The position numbers were made by a program, and so were the translations under genes. Shown here in pieces: positions 1 to 10,355 of a DNA stretch of 64,000 nucleotides (positions are counted from its first letter, which is position 1; each line of letters begins with the position of its first letter). The notes beneath the pieces were generated by a model. It searched no databases and was not told the DNA's origin. It saw only the letters and a program-made list of their open reading frames with translations. The DNA comes from Flaccisagitta enflata (Eukaryota > Chaetognatha > Sagittoidea > Aphragmophora), in assembly GCA_965153355.1 (NCBI GenBank), contig OZ231127.1, positions 22,692,001 through 22,756,000 of the forward strand, in the 5' to 3' direction.

Positions 1-19
1 CTTTAGGGCGGAACAAACC

Positions 20-135
20 TGGTTGAGGTACAAGAAAGCTGATAAGGGTAATATGCGGTTAGCGATACCCATTGTCCTGCTTTGTTTGCCTGTATATTTG
101 AGTGGAGGGAAGCAAGGCAGCAGGGGTTCATTTGT
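20..135. repeat. Partial end of repeat family B
   Basis: Contains GCGATACCCATTGTCCTGC near position 62 and a GGCAGCAGGGG block after it. The same pair (GGTCAGCGATACCCGTTGCCCTGC, then GGGCAGCGGCC) recurs at 1575-1645, 41800-41870 and elsewhere. Only the end of an element is seen here; no internal array follows. Confidence 0.5.
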
Positions 136-173
136 CTGTCCTCTCCATCTATAATTTGTGGCCTTGGAGTCCA

Positions 174-326
174 TGAGCAGGCCTGAGCGATTGTATTGGG
201 TATTGGTATTGGGTTTACAATATTCTTGTGTATTGGGTTTTCCCAATACATGTAGTTTATTTTGTAATTTTTCCAATACAATACAATACTATACCAATAC
301 CCAATACAATCGCTCAGGCCTGCTCA
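174..326. repeat. TATTG-rich foldback with about 36-bp inverted termini
   Basis: The left arm starts TGAGCAGGCCTGAGCGATTG at 174 and the right arm ends with its exact reverse complement at 326. The match continues through TATTGGGTATTGGTAT, about 36 bp in all. The interior is TATTG/CAATA pentamer repeat. A third, diverged terminus (GCTCAGGCCTGTCCATG) lies at 1139-1155 after another TATTG-rich stretch, so this is a small foldback or MITE-like family. No ORF is present and target duplications are not obvious. Confidence 0.65.
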
Positions 327-354
327 GAGGATCAATATTACGAAAAAGCTGATC

Positions 355-760
355 TGAGGAAAGTGAAATATATAAGAGAAATACTGAAGGAGATGAAGAA
401 GAAGAGGAAAAGCATTCCTAGGTCTGAGGGAGAACAAAAGAAGTGGAGAAGGTGAGAGATAAAAGGAGAGGAGGAGGATTTGCTGAGAGTAAAAGTGGGT
501 GAGGGATGAAAAGAGGAAGAGGAAGAAGAACTTATGGCAGATTAAGTGGGTTGGAAATATAGACAAAGAAAAAGAAGAAGAAGAATAAAAATCTTTGAAA
601 GAAACAATCAGTGGTCAGAAGCTGGAAGGATAAAGAGGAGGAAGAGGAATAAAATAAAGAATCTATTGGAGAGAGAGAAAAAGAGACAGAGAAATATGAT
701 AAAAAACAAACCAAAAAAAAAAAGAGAATCCGATCTAGACAAAAAAAAGAAAAATAGATA
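355..760. repeat. Purine-rich low-complexity tract
   Basis: Long AG/AAG/GGA-biased sequence on the plus strand without a fixed repeat unit. Short ORFs here (Lys/Glu/Arg only, or Leu/Phe/Ser on the minus strand) are composition artefacts. From 760 to about 1000 the sequence is AT-rich and I see nothing in it. Confidence 0.6.
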
Positions 761-1004
761 AGTTACAAAAAAAAAGATATTAAGGATAAAAACAGGATAA
801 GAAAAAATGAAATAAAACTTTTATCAAAATGAAAAAAAATATGAAAATTTTCAGCTCTTCTATATAACAAAATATTTATATGATGATAAGAATTATTAAA
901 ATTATTTTTTTTATATGATTAGTATATCTAACTATAATTAGTTTGATATATATCACTACTTATTACTTATTATCAAAACTATATAAAATCATATATATAT
1001 ATTG

Positions 1005-1155
1005 TATGGTATTGTATGCTATGATAACGTATTGTATACAATTTCAATGGATATTGTATTGTATTGGTATTGTATTGTATTGTCCCAATACTTGAAAGTA
1101 TTGTATTGGTATTGTATAGTTGACAAAAATGTTATATAGCTCAGGCCTGTCCATG
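1005..1155. repeat. TATTG pentamer tract and foldback terminus
   Basis: Irregular TATTG/GTATT repeats end in AGCTCAGGCCTGTCCATG, a diverged reverse-complement copy of the 171-188 terminus. It may be the far end of a larger, disrupted foldback. Confidence 0.45.
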
Positions 1156-1169
1156 AGGGATAATAAGAA

Positions 1170-1425
1170 GCCTGCAAGGGCTTGTTAGAGACATATCAGG
1201 GCTGATTCCGGGCCTGAGAGGCCTGATTCCAGGCCTGAGAGGGCTGATTCCCCTTAGTTCTGATTCTAGCCCTAAAAGAGCTAATTAGTTCTGATTCTAG
1301 CCCTAAAAGAGCTAATTTGAGGTCTGATAGGGTTGAATTAGTCCTAAGAGAACTGAGAAGCCTAATATGAGGCCTGAGAAGGCTAATTTCAGGCCTGATT
1401 TGAAGCCTGAGAAGCCTATGAACAC
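1170..1425. repeat. Minisatellite of AGGCCTGA-type units
   Basis: Repeats of about 20-30 bp built around GGCCTGAGA and TGATTCYAG. The unit type matches the internal arrays of the family B elements that follow, but neither family B terminus is present. Confidence 0.5.
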
Positions 1426-1545
1426 CCTGAGCAGGAAATTTGGCACAAGTCCAATGAACCGTTAGATAACTGTTCAAAATAGATCAAATTTGTCCAAAAT
1501 ATGGCTTGAATGCAAAGATATTGTAATTATGAATATGTAAGAGCC

Positions 1546-2030
1546 AACAGGTCGCCTAAGGGCAATAAGTGGTCAGCGATACCCGTTGCCCTGCTTTGCA
1601 TTATTGTAAATTAGAATGAGAGGAACTAGGGCAGCGGCCACTAAGGGGATGAAGTCTTGTAGAACACGAGACTTTTGTTTGTCCGTTCATTTAGTAGTCC
1701 CCCAGGCCTTCTCAGGCCTGAAAGCTGCCCTCTCAGGCCTGAAATCTGCCCTCTCAAACCTTGAATCTGCAAAAGTAGATTTAAGGACTGAGAGGACAGG
1801 TTTCAGGCCTGAGTAAGCAGATTTCAGGCCTGAGAGGGCAGATTAAATGCCTGAGAGGGCAGATTTCAAGCCTGAGAGGGCAGATTTCAGGCCTGAGAGG
1901 GCAGATTTCAGGGCTGAGAAGGTCTGGGGGGACTTACAAATGATTGGACAAACGAACGAATGAATGGATGATCAAAAGTCTTGCTGCGTTCTACAGGACT
2001 TTGTCTCCTTCGGGGCCGCTGCCCAAAAAG
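1546..2030. mobile_element. Family B element, copy 1
   Basis: It starts AACAGGTCGCCTAAGGGCAA, continues through GGTCAGCGATACCCGTTGCC, then AGGGCAGCGGCC and GTAGAACACGAGAC. Next come a short GTTTGTCCGTTC tract and an array of about 21-bp AGGCCTGAGAGGGCAGATTT units. It closes with the inverted motif TTCTACAGGACTTTGTCTCC and CGGGGCCGCTGCCCAAAAAG. The repeated order terminus, hairpin block, GTCY-like tract, VNTR, inverted hairpin block suggests a non-autonomous mobile element. No protein is encoded and its class is unproven. Confidence 0.6.
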
Positions 2031-2320
2031 CAGCAACGAAGTTGAATCTGAAAGGGCAGATTTCAGTCCTGAGAGGGCAAATTTAAGGCCTGTGAGGACA
2101 GGTTTCAGTTCTGAAAGGGTAAATTTCAGGCCTGAGAGGGCAGATTCAAGGTCTAAGAGGGCATATTTTGGGCCTAAGAGGGCAGATTTTAGGCCTGAGA
2201 AGGCAAATTTCAGGCCTGAGAGGGCCTGGGGGGAAGAAGTAACAAAAGAATGGACAGTAGTATCAACGAAAGTCCCTCATGTTCCACAGGACATTGTCCC
2301 CTTAGGGGTCGCTGCCCAAA
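2031..2320. mobile_element. Family B element, copy 2 (lacks left end)
   Basis: It directly abuts copy 1. It has the same AGGCCTGAGAGGGCAGATTT units and ends CATGTTCCACAGGACATTGT, then CCCCTTAGGGGTCGCTGCCC. It could be a tandem duplication of the array plus terminus of copy 1 rather than a separate insertion. Confidence 0.5.
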
Positions 2321-2602
2321 CACCTGAAGGCTGATTTTGGTGAGGCTAGAGGGCTCAAAGCAGATTTGGGGTTTAGGAGGTCCAGAAAGACAACAAAATC
2401 TAAAACATCTTGTGCTTGAGAGGTCTGTCCCATTTTGATAAAAGGACCTGATTCTTGGGATACAACAAGTATTATTGAATCTTAATTGCTTGAAACAGAA
2501 ACTCATAGCAAGGTCAAAAATTGTTCAGCTAGTTGATGGTAAATAAAAGAATTTGCTGTTGTGCCCTATGTAAGAGAGAGCCAAGTGGACAGTACTTTAG
2601 GC

Positions 2603-2943
<341 letters not shown>

Positions 2944-3185
2944 TACACACACTCAAAGCCAAGATTGAAACTAAAAAAAAAACACAAAAAAGATATCTCT
3001 CATATTTGCTTAGAATTTCAAACCCAATATGCTTTTTGGTCTACCTCATTAAGGACCATAAAATTTTCAGGGAATGTTATGCTAACAAGAATTGACAAAT
3101 TTAGCCCATTGTCGCCATCATAATCGGAAATTGAGTGTTCTTGAATCGGCGTAATCTAGGGCTTCCTAAAGAGTGTCACACGTCA

Positions 3186-3290
3186 TTTTTAGATGCGTCC
3201 TCGCATCTCTATAAGAGGGTGTGTCCCTTGGTCTGTCTGTCTGTCTGTCTGAATGTCTGTCTGTCCGTCCGTAACGCGAAAATTTCAAAA
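3186..3290 (-). mobile_element. Family H hairpin end (AGATGCG variant)
   Basis: TTTTTAG, then the perfect 7-bp stem AGATGCG/CGCATCT with loop TCCT at 3191-3208, then CTATAAGAGGGTGTGTCC and a GTCT/GTCC tract. This is the same order as at 21376-21575. It is probably one end of a larger element whose opposite end is at 8216-8249. Confidence 0.65.
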
Positions 3291-3304
3291 CGCGGTTTTC
3301 AAGG

Positions 3305-3690
3305 TTTTCTCTTCATGTCTCTTATATTTCTTATGTCTCTTTCATCTCTTTCGTCTCTTTTGTCTATTTTGTCTCCTACATGTCTCTTATGTCTCCTATA
3401 TGTCTCTTATATCTCTTATATCTCTTATGTCTCTTATTTCTTTTATGTATCTTAGGTCTCTTGTGTCTCTTATGTCTCTTTTGTCTCTTTTGTCTCTTTT
3501 GTCTCCTACATGTCTCTTATGTCTTCTATGTCTCCTATATGTCTCTTATGTCTCCTATATCTCTTATGTCTCATATATCTCTTATATCTCTTATGTCTCT
3601 TATGTCTCTTTTGTCTCTTATGTCTCTCTAGTCTCCTCATGTTTCCTCATGTCCCTTCATATCTCTCCAAGTCCCTTCATGTCTCTTTGT
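3305..3690. repeat. TCTCTTATG minisatellite
   Basis: About 40 copies of a 9-bp unit (TCTCTTATG, with TCTCCTATA and TCTTTTG variants). It lies directly inside the family H end at 3186, in the place where family H elements carry their variable arrays. Leu/Ser ORFs in all three frames are artefacts. Confidence 0.8.
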
Positions 3691-3710
3691 GACTCTTTGT
3701 GAGGATGTGG

Positions 3711-3965
3711 CGAGGGGAGGGGTGGAGGGGTAGGGAGGCGTGGGGGATTAACCGGTAGCAAAAAAGTTGCTGAAACCAAAATTTTTATGCCACGTGATTT
3801 GAGAATTGATATTGTAGGTTTTTCCCACCGTAGAATCCATCTGTGGGGTCAAAAATAACTATTTCTGGGCGGATCCCGGAGCGCAGGCGGCCCGGAATGA
3901 GCATAATTGGCCCCAAATAACCGTTTTTTGCGATTTTTTACAATTTTTCATATTCAGCCTTTCTT
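3711..3965 (+). repeat. G-rich tract plus left copy of a long inverted repeat
   Basis: A G-rich stretch (GAGGGGAGGGGTGG) is followed by ATTAACCGGTAGC and, near 3873-3905, a GGCGGATCCCGGAGCGCAGG block. The latter part recurs in inverted orientation at 7745-7905 with moderate divergence. The two copies flank about 3.8 kb of other repeats. Nothing coding is visible. Confidence 0.6.
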
Positions 3966-4654
3966 GACTGACATAGATTTCTTAGAGATGTATTCTCATA
4001 GTATTTGACAAGAAGATATGCTAGTTGGAAGCAATGAAACAAAAGTAGGTGAATTTTTATACTCACAAATAGGTTTTTGAGGCCCCTAAACTTGCATAAT
4101 TTGGTCCAAAATATGCGTTAGAACCATTTTCGCTATTTTTTGGTGATTTTTTCATTTAAATGGTATCTTGAATCAAACTGAACATAGAAGTGTAGTAGCC
4201 ATATCCTTGATTGTACAACCTTCCTTAATTGATTGGTTGTTTGGTTGGTCAGAAGGTCAGTTGGCTGGTCGGTCACCACAAAAGCTGGCTAATGTAAGAT
4301 GCGTTCAGCTGACTGTAATAGAAATGGAATGATGGCAAGTGAATTCACGGCAATTGAAAGCGATTAAAATGCATCTGTCTCAATGGCCTGTGACTCCCCT
4401 GTTGGCGCTTCTCCTTGGCAACAACAACAAAATGGGTCCTACCGTTCTCCGCCAAAAATTATCAAAATATTCTAAGTTCGGTCAAAAATATTCTAAATAC
4501 AGTCAAAAGCCTGTGTAGACTTTAAACCTTGGCTAAGCCTTGACTAAACCTAATTTGGCGGGAATTTCTGTTAAACTGTCTTCTTAGTCAATGGATATGG
4601 CTGACTGACTGACGCTTTGAGCTAAATTCCCAATTACTAGCCTGTCAATAGCCT

Positions 4655-4950
4655 ATTTTTAAGTGCGTCCTTGCTTTTCTTTATGAGGTCATGTCCGTCG
4701 GTTGGTTGGTTTGTTGTTCGGTTGGTTGGTCGGTCACGCAAACGTTTGAAATGCGCAAAACGGCTGATTCTGTCGTATTTCTTCATTCCTGTCATCTTTC
4801 ATGCCTAACCACATTCATTTTCGTTTGTTCGTTCTTTCATTCATCCATTCATTCATCCATTCATTCATTCATTCATTCATTCATACATTCATTCCTAAAA
4901 TATGGCCCCTGCCCTCCTGCACGCAACTAGGGTAGCCGTGTATCATCGTG
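4655..4950 (-). mobile_element. Family H element, degenerate hairpin
   Basis: TTTTTAAGTGCGTCCTTGC, then a GTCGGTTGGTTGGT tract and CGGTCACGC. The far end, near 4903, reads GGCCCCTGCCC, CACGCAACTAGGGTAGCCGT. The reverse complement of that end matches the terminal motif GATACACGGCTACCCTAGTT found at 53370 and 53465. An ATTC microsatellite (4835-4895) fills the interior. Confidence 0.5.
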
Positions 4951-5301
4951 ATGTATATTTTTGTCTGATCCATCTTGTCTCTGTGGTTCTGTCGGACTAA
5001 CTGTAAAGTCGATTCAACACAAAAAGAAAAAAAAACACAATGGGGACTAGAAAAGATTTCTTCTGTCAATTTGTCTCTGTTAGTCGTGTCAACCGGTCTC
5101 ATTCATCCAGACAAAGCGGGGTGTAGTCGCGTAGCACGCAACTAACAAATTGAAGGAATGCCACAGGAAAAAAATTGAAAAACAGTGATCAAATGCGCCA
5201 ATGCCAGTTTGGTTTGCGAACTATGAAATAAGTTTTTAGTTGCGTGCATGATATTCTATACCCCACTTTGTCCAATGGTTGGTCGGCTGGTCACAATTTA
5301 C

Positions 5302-5735
5302 TTTTTAGGCAGCGGTAGAACACAGGGACTTTCGTTCGTCCGTTCATTTGTTGGTAAACCCTCCCCCATCAGACCTCGTGCCTCATATTAGATCTCTCAG
5401 GTCTCACATGGGGCCTCTCAGGCCTTTAATGAGGTGTTTTGAGCCTTTGGCCTCAAACCAGGCCTCAAATCTGATCTCTTAGGCCTTAAACCAGGCCTAT
5501 CAGACCTCAGACCAGGCCTCTCAGGCAAGCCTCATAATAGCCTCAAATTAGCCGTCTCAGGCTTTGAACCAGTCACTAAGGCCTTTCAGGCAGGACCTAC
5601 GAAAGTTCACATGTGTTCTACAGGACCTCGTCCCCTTTGGGGCCGCTGCCCTGCTACTCCTCACTCAATTTCATAATCAAGCAAAGCAGGGCAACGGGTA
5701 TCGCTGACCACAAATTGCCCTCGGTTTTATCATTT
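5302..5735. mobile_element. Family B element, copy 3 (inverted)
   Basis: It begins TTTTAGGCAGCGG with a deleted CCCCGAAGGGG block, then GTAGAACACAGGGACTTTCG and GTCCGTTC. An array of CTCAGGCCTCAAA units follows. It closes with TGTTCTACAGGACCTCGTCC, GGGGCCGCTGCCC, GGGCAACGGGTATCGCTGAC and ATTGCCCTC. Both ends are recognisable. Confidence 0.6.
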
Positions 5736-5742
5736 TTAGGTG

Positions 5743-5825
5743 CGCCATAGCACCTCTATAACTAGCTCTGTCTGTTGGTTGGTTGGTTGGTTGGTCGGTC
5801 ACGCTCAAGTTGAAAATCTCGTCTT
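5743..5825 (-). mobile_element. Family H hairpin end (AGGTGC variant)
   Basis: TTTTTAG with hairpin AGGTGC/GCACCT at 5748-5765, CTATAACTAGCTCTGTC, then a GTTGGTTGGTCGGTC tract. The stem differs from other copies on both arms, so pairing is kept. No matching far end was identified. Confidence 0.55.
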
Positions 5826-6064
5826 GGCCCGTGTTTCCGGCCTTGTTATTTCTTTACATTTTTTTTAGCCATTTTTAGTCAAGCTACTCCAATTTTGATC
5901 TTTTTTCGTGTGGTTCAGTCTTTTGGGATGCTTTGATGATACAATGAGAAAACTCCATCGCCACTCATCTCTTGGTGCCATAACAATGTAACTTCCTACA
6001 AATGTAGGTTTCCCGGGAAAATGAGCGTCAAGAAAAAATTACTGAAAAACTTGTAATGTGTGAA

Positions 6065-6450
6065 AGATGGACGGAAGGACTTACCGACGAAGAGAGTTGA
6101 GTAGCACGAGACTTAGAACCTGACTGAAAAATAAACTTGATACCGGCCGTAGCATTCTTTCGGTAACTGCTAAAATGAAAAACTTGTTTTGGGGGTGTAA
6201 TTGACATGCGGACAGACAGGCTGATTAACGGACGGACATATAACCTCTTGTAGCGATGCAAAATCATACAGCAGTGACTTATTTTGTTAACTCGCATTTT
6301 CCAAGAATACCTCAATTTGTAGGAAATGACGAGTGGCGATGGATTTTTAGACGCGTGCTACGCGACTCTATAAGCCACTTTTTGGTCGGTCCGTTGGTCT
6401 GTTGGTTTGTCAGTTGGTCCATCCGTCCGTCCGTCACAAAACTGTTCTAA
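6065..6450. mobile_element. Two opposed degraded family H ends
   Basis: At 6070-6110 a minus-oriented end is seen (GACGAAGAGAGTTGAGTAGC, ACGAGACTTAG). At 6347-6435 there is TTTTTAG, ACGCGTGCTACGCGACTC and a GGTCGGTCCGTTGG tract ending CGTCACAAAACTG. Both are degraded, with no full far ends, and the sequence between them is not assignable. Confidence 0.4.
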
Positions 6451-6774
6451 GGGGTTTTTAAAGCATTTTTTATGTCTCTGAATGGTAGAGAAGGTATTTT
6501 GTGGAGTAAACAGTAATTCAAAATGTCTTTTTGAAAAATTATGTTTGTCTGTCTGTCTGCCTGACTTTTTTTGAAAGCGCCGATGCACGCGACTTATGTC
6601 TAATGACCTTGTTCTTTTTATGTTGAATATTCATCCCAACATAGTGTTTCACACAAAGAATGATCAAGTTCGGAGCAGCGTTTTTCGGAGCAGCGCTTTT
6701 CTGGCGGTGAAGAAAAAAAAACATTTTCTCTTTTTAAGTGCGCCTAGGAAACCTAGGACCTAAAGACTCTTAGG

Positions 6775-7040
6775 GGACCAACCAACTGAACAACTGACCA
6801 ACCAACCGACCAACTTACCAACAAAGAGAGGTGTAGAGTCCCGTGAAACATGACTACAAAGTGCTTTTACTAAAGTGCGTAGGATGTTTATACATACGTC
6901 ACTCCAATTTAAGCAAGTCAGACGTAACATAATTTCTTTTTGCGTGCTACCCGACCACACCCCATTCAGTCCACCCGTCCGTCCATCTATCTGTCCATCC
7001 GTCTGTCCATCCATCTGTAAGCCCGTTGGTCGGTCACATT
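6775..7040. mobile_element. Further degraded family H ends
   Basis: At 6779-6850 there is a CAACTGACCAACCAACCGAC tract followed by GAGGTGTAGAGTCCCGTG. At 6940-7040 there is TTTTTGCGTGCTACCCGACC followed by a CCGTCCATCTGTCC tract and CGGTCACATTTACTTTTTTC. They are oppositely oriented fragments packed side by side. Confidence 0.45.
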
Positions 7041-7054
7041 TACTTTTTTCTAAT

Positions 7055-7250
7055 TCCTTTTATGGTCGCGTGCACGCGACTATAACCCGCTTTGTCCGTC
7101 GGTCTGTTGGTTGGTCAGTCGCCAGTTTACTTTTTTTTTTTATGATTTTATTGTTTTGACCTCCTTGCTCCTGCCTAAATGGTCTATTGACCTCAAATAT
7201 GGCCCCTGCTTATTTGCACGCAACTTCGATAGCCGTGTATCCAGCTAAAC
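7055..7250 (-). mobile_element. Family H element, short complete copy
   Basis: Hairpin GGTCGCGTGCACGCGACT at 7064-7081, TATAACCCGCTTTGTCCGTC, a GGTCTGTTGGTTGG tract and TTTACTTTTTT. The opposite end is GGCCCCTGC, GCACGCAAC, ATAGCCGTGTATCCAG near 7195-7245. About 200 bp with both ends and no ORF. Confidence 0.55.
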
Positions 7251-7744
7251 CAACTAATTTAAAATTGAAAGCCTCAATGATAGTGGGGTTTCTTTCAGCA
7301 TTGAAAAATGAGAAAAAAACTGGAACGTCAGCTGCATCTGCATCATGAGACTCGTTTCGCGCCATTGACCTGTCTTTCGGTCTATCTGTCTTTCTATCTG
7401 TCTTTCTGTCCTTCTATCTGTCTATCTTTCTGTCCTTCGTGTCTCTCTTTTTGTCCCTCTATCTATCTGCAGCCTTTCTTTTACTTGATTTCATTCACAT
7501 CACTTACCTTATTCATATCCTTATCCTTAAATGCGTTTTTTTGCGGCGAGGGAAAAAACGATAAATATGCGCAGTTTTCTCCAATTATCAAGCAATTAAG
7601 GGCATAGTATAGTAGTAATATGACTATCATTTCCTAAACATTAACTGATTCTTCTTTCTTCACGATGAAAAACCTAATCTAAGTCATAAAAAAAATTTGG
7701 ATGGACACAGTCTTTGTCAATTGGTAAGAAAAAGCAAAAAAATG

Positions 7745-7905
7745 CCAGTTACGGGGCCCATATGCGCGTTCCGGGCCGCTTGCGCTCCGGGATCCGCTTA
7801 GAAATCGTCTGTTTTGACCTGATAGGCGGATTCTACGGTATGAGAAACCTATAATATCAATTCTCAAATCGCCTCTGACAACCACATTGCATTCTGCTAC
7901 CGGTT
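7745..7905 (-). repeat. Right copy of a long inverted repeat
   Basis: GCGCTCCGGGATCCGCTTAG and GGCGGATTCTACGGTATGAG are reverse-complement counterparts of the block at 3760-3910, ending GCTACCGGTTATGG. See the left copy at 3711-3965. Confidence 0.6.
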
Positions 7906-8106
7906 ATGGGGGATGGGTGTGGGGAGGCGTGGGGGGAGGGGTGGGGAGGCGTGGGGGTGGGGAGGCCTTGGGGGGAGGGGTGGGGAGGCGTGGGTGGAGG
8001 GGTGGTGAGGCGTGGGGAAGGGGTGGTGAGGCGTGGGGAAGGGGTGGTGAGGCGTGGGGGAGGGGTGGTGAGGCGTGGGGGGGGGGGAGGGGTGGGGGAG
8101 GGTTGA
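7905..8106 (+). repeat. G-rich GGGGAGGCGTGGG minisatellite
   Basis: About 13-15-bp units of GGGGAGGCGTG and GGGTGGTGAGGCG. Every unit has runs of 3-5 G on the plus strand, so G-quadruplex formation is plausible. A short G-rich tract of the same flavour lies at 3711-3750, on the same strand although the adjacent sequence is inverted. Gly/Arg ORFs are artefacts. Confidence 0.75.
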
Positions 8107-8249
8107 GGGAAGAATCAGTTTATATTTTCTTTTTATCTCTGCATCTTTATATTTTCATATCATCATATCTTCATATCTTTATATCTTAATCTATATCATA
8201 ATATCTTACATCTAAAGAGGACGCATCTGTTGGACATCTCTTGGCCTTG
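8107..8249 (-). mobile_element. Family H terminus with ATATCTT array
   Basis: A CATATCTTTATAT-type array is followed by GAGGACGCATCTGTTGGACA and CTTGGCCTTGTT. The reverse complement reads AACAAGGCC...AGATGCGTCCTC, i.e. the family H left terminus carrying exactly the subterminal motif that matches the AGATGCG hairpin at 3191-3208. The two may be the ends of one element later split by about 4.4 kb of insertions. Confidence 0.5.
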
Positions 8250-8290
8250 TTTTCAGATTCATCAACTCAATACAATATTTTTTGCCCAGT

Positions 8291-8571
8291 ATATTCATGT
8301 TTACGATTACTTCCCAATAATGTTCTTCGCGAATACTTCCGTAACAAGATTTTTGCCAGACAAATTAGATCTCATTTGCGATCACTGATGACTCAAGATT
8401 TATATTTATCATATCTTCGTTGTTTCAAATTCAACTAAACTAGAAGGAAAACCAAGGTTAGTTCCTCCAATTGTATTCGATCATGCCCACTTTGCTGAGG
8501 CGGGCAAAACGATTTTACATGCGACGAAAGAGAGTGAAAGATTAAAGCGGCGTACGCAAATATGTAAATGA
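8291..8571 (+). pseudogene. Exon-like ORF conserved between blocks A and B, frame-broken
   Basis: Possible acceptor TTGCCCAG at about 8284-8291 (TTTCTCAG in copy B). One frame encodes REYFRNKI and LMTQDLYLSYL and stops at TAA within TTCAACTAAAC. A shifted frame then encodes PRLVPPIVFDHAHFAEAGKT and ends RRTQICK, stop at 8569-8571. Copy B keeps the second half open and continuous with LMTQDLYLSYL but has a stop upstream. No family recognised. Reading-frame conservation across two diverged copies suggests past coding, but each copy is broken at a different place. Confidence 0.4.
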
Positions 8572-8826
8572 GGCTGTTATCACCGCAATCCAGAGTGAAC
8601 GGATGGGGTCAAGCGTTGCATATGAATGAGCTCCATCCAGACTAAGATCCGTCTTAGCAGATAAAAAGAAAGGAAGGATGAAACGAGTTGAAAGGACAAC
8701 AGAAGTCTTCTTTGCTCCCTTTATGTTCTTTGGTTTATGAAATGTTGAGTCGGTCAACAGTGAGCATTCAAACAACTAATAATAAATAAAAATGAAGCAT
8801 ATCTGTGTTTTGTATCTTAAACCAAG

Positions 8827-9280
8827 TTCAAATGATTTTTTTCAATTCTCTTGGCAAAAGTAACTCAGCCTGCCTACTTTCAGGTGTCTACTACACAAAT
8901 TCCATTTGTAAACGTCAATAGACTAGAACTGGCTAAAATTATTGCAATTAATTCATTGCTAAATCACCAATCCATGCGATTCAAACATATAATATCAGAC
9001 GAAAATGACTATCAACGAACATAGCAACAACGCCCATGGAAATGACAGCGACAATGACAACGACAATGACAACATCAACTTATTGGAATCAATTGGGACA
9101 AGCATAATCTAAAAATCTAATCGTATCAACTTGTGAAGGCGTGAAGAAAAACAAATACTATCAATTTCGGACAAAGTTTTTGTACTGGTAGCAACCATTA
9201 CTATCTTGCTAAAAACAAGATAGCCTGCTTTGGTTGCTATACTTTATATTTTATTACATTATATTGCTGCATACACGATA
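8827..9280. other. Block A-specific unassigned sequence
   Basis: AT-rich sequence absent from copy B, containing a short GACAATGACAAC repeat near 9045-9075. I see no gene and no inverted termini that would prove it an insertion, so loss from copy B is equally possible. Confidence 0.4.
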
Positions 9281-9423
9281 CATCGATATCATGTGAACGG
9301 ACTTCCATTGAGGTCAGCAGTCGATTCCGGCGATCCATGGGAAAGTTCAGATCAGTGGTTATCTCTTCCCGCGAAAGATCCGAGTTTTGTTTATCCAATA
9401 TACATCGAGAGATATCCTAGAGC

Positions 9424-10177
9424 ATCAGCGATTGCTTTGGCCGATTCTTAAGATTGGGTTAAAGATCGAGCTAATATCCTCAAACGTCAAAATAGTGTTA
9501 GGCTGAACTCAAAAATTATTATTAGTTTCTTGTTTTTTTTTTAAGTTGAATTCCATTAATCCCTTTGTAATGCGACCAACGGGAACTCGAGAAGCACGAA
9601 CATTTGTCCATGATGACAGTTGCTGTCGATGGTGAGATTAATACTCCCTAATCCCCAGCGTTCGCAAAAAAAAAGTCAAATTACAGACCTTGCTATTAAG
9701 CTTGATATTGGACTAGAGCAGCCTTTTCTAAGACCTGACTATACTTGAAACAGTTTACAAACATAAATCCTTAATTTCTACACATTCAGTTTGTCTCAAC
9801 GCCGATCCAGACAAGTGAAATTCAACGTTATTAAAGAAAATGATTATAAAGAATTCATTGGACGTCATTGATGATGACAATATTGACAATGAAGACATTT
9901 AAGACAATGAACACTACAATCGCAGTGATAATTATCATTTGATTTCATTTAGTAATGTTAGATGAAAGAAAAACACTTCCTATATTTAAATGCCCTTTGA
10001 TCTTTTTCCATAGAAAGGGCTTCTCAGCGACCACTTAATAGGGAAATCTGCAGATCTCTTGCATGAAAGAAATTGAAGTGGTGTAAATGATAAAGCGCGG
10101 TAAAGCTGAAATAATTTCATGAATATTTTTGAAACAAAATTAACGGGAATTGATTGAACCGGCTTCGCAAAAGTCCA
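9424..10177. other. Second block A-specific unassigned sequence
   Basis: Copy B runs directly from GAGAGATATCCC to ATAACGAATTAAAG, skipping this stretch. It is AT-rich with no convincing ORF or terminal repeats, so insertion versus deletion cannot be decided here. Confidence 0.4.
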
Positions 10178-10264
10178 ATGTAACGAATTAAAGATCAGCC
10201 TCAGTCTGAGCTTGGTTTGGATGGATGAAGACGTGAAGAAAAAGAATCACAGAGCTTTGCATCG

Positions 10265-10268
<4 letters not shown>

Positions 10269-10353
<85 letters not shown>
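10269..10353. repeat. (AG)n microsatellite, block A
   Basis: About 42 uninterrupted AG units. The orthologous position in block B (60231-60335) is also (AG)n but longer, so the tract predates the duplication. Confidence 0.95.

Positions 10354-10355
<2 letters not shown>

Noticed and set aside
3253-3702. Leu/Ser/Tyr-rich 149-codon ORF
   Set aside because: It spans the TCTCTTATG minisatellite and is open in all three frames because the 9-bp unit has no stop on this strand.
4222-4275. Possible family H tetranucleotide tract (GATTGGTTGTTTGGTTGG)
   Set aside because: No hairpin or terminus could be found within 100 bp, so it is not called as an element.
7887-8189. Gly/Arg-rich ORFs
   Set aside because: They are translation of the GGGGAGGCGTG minisatellite, open in two frames.
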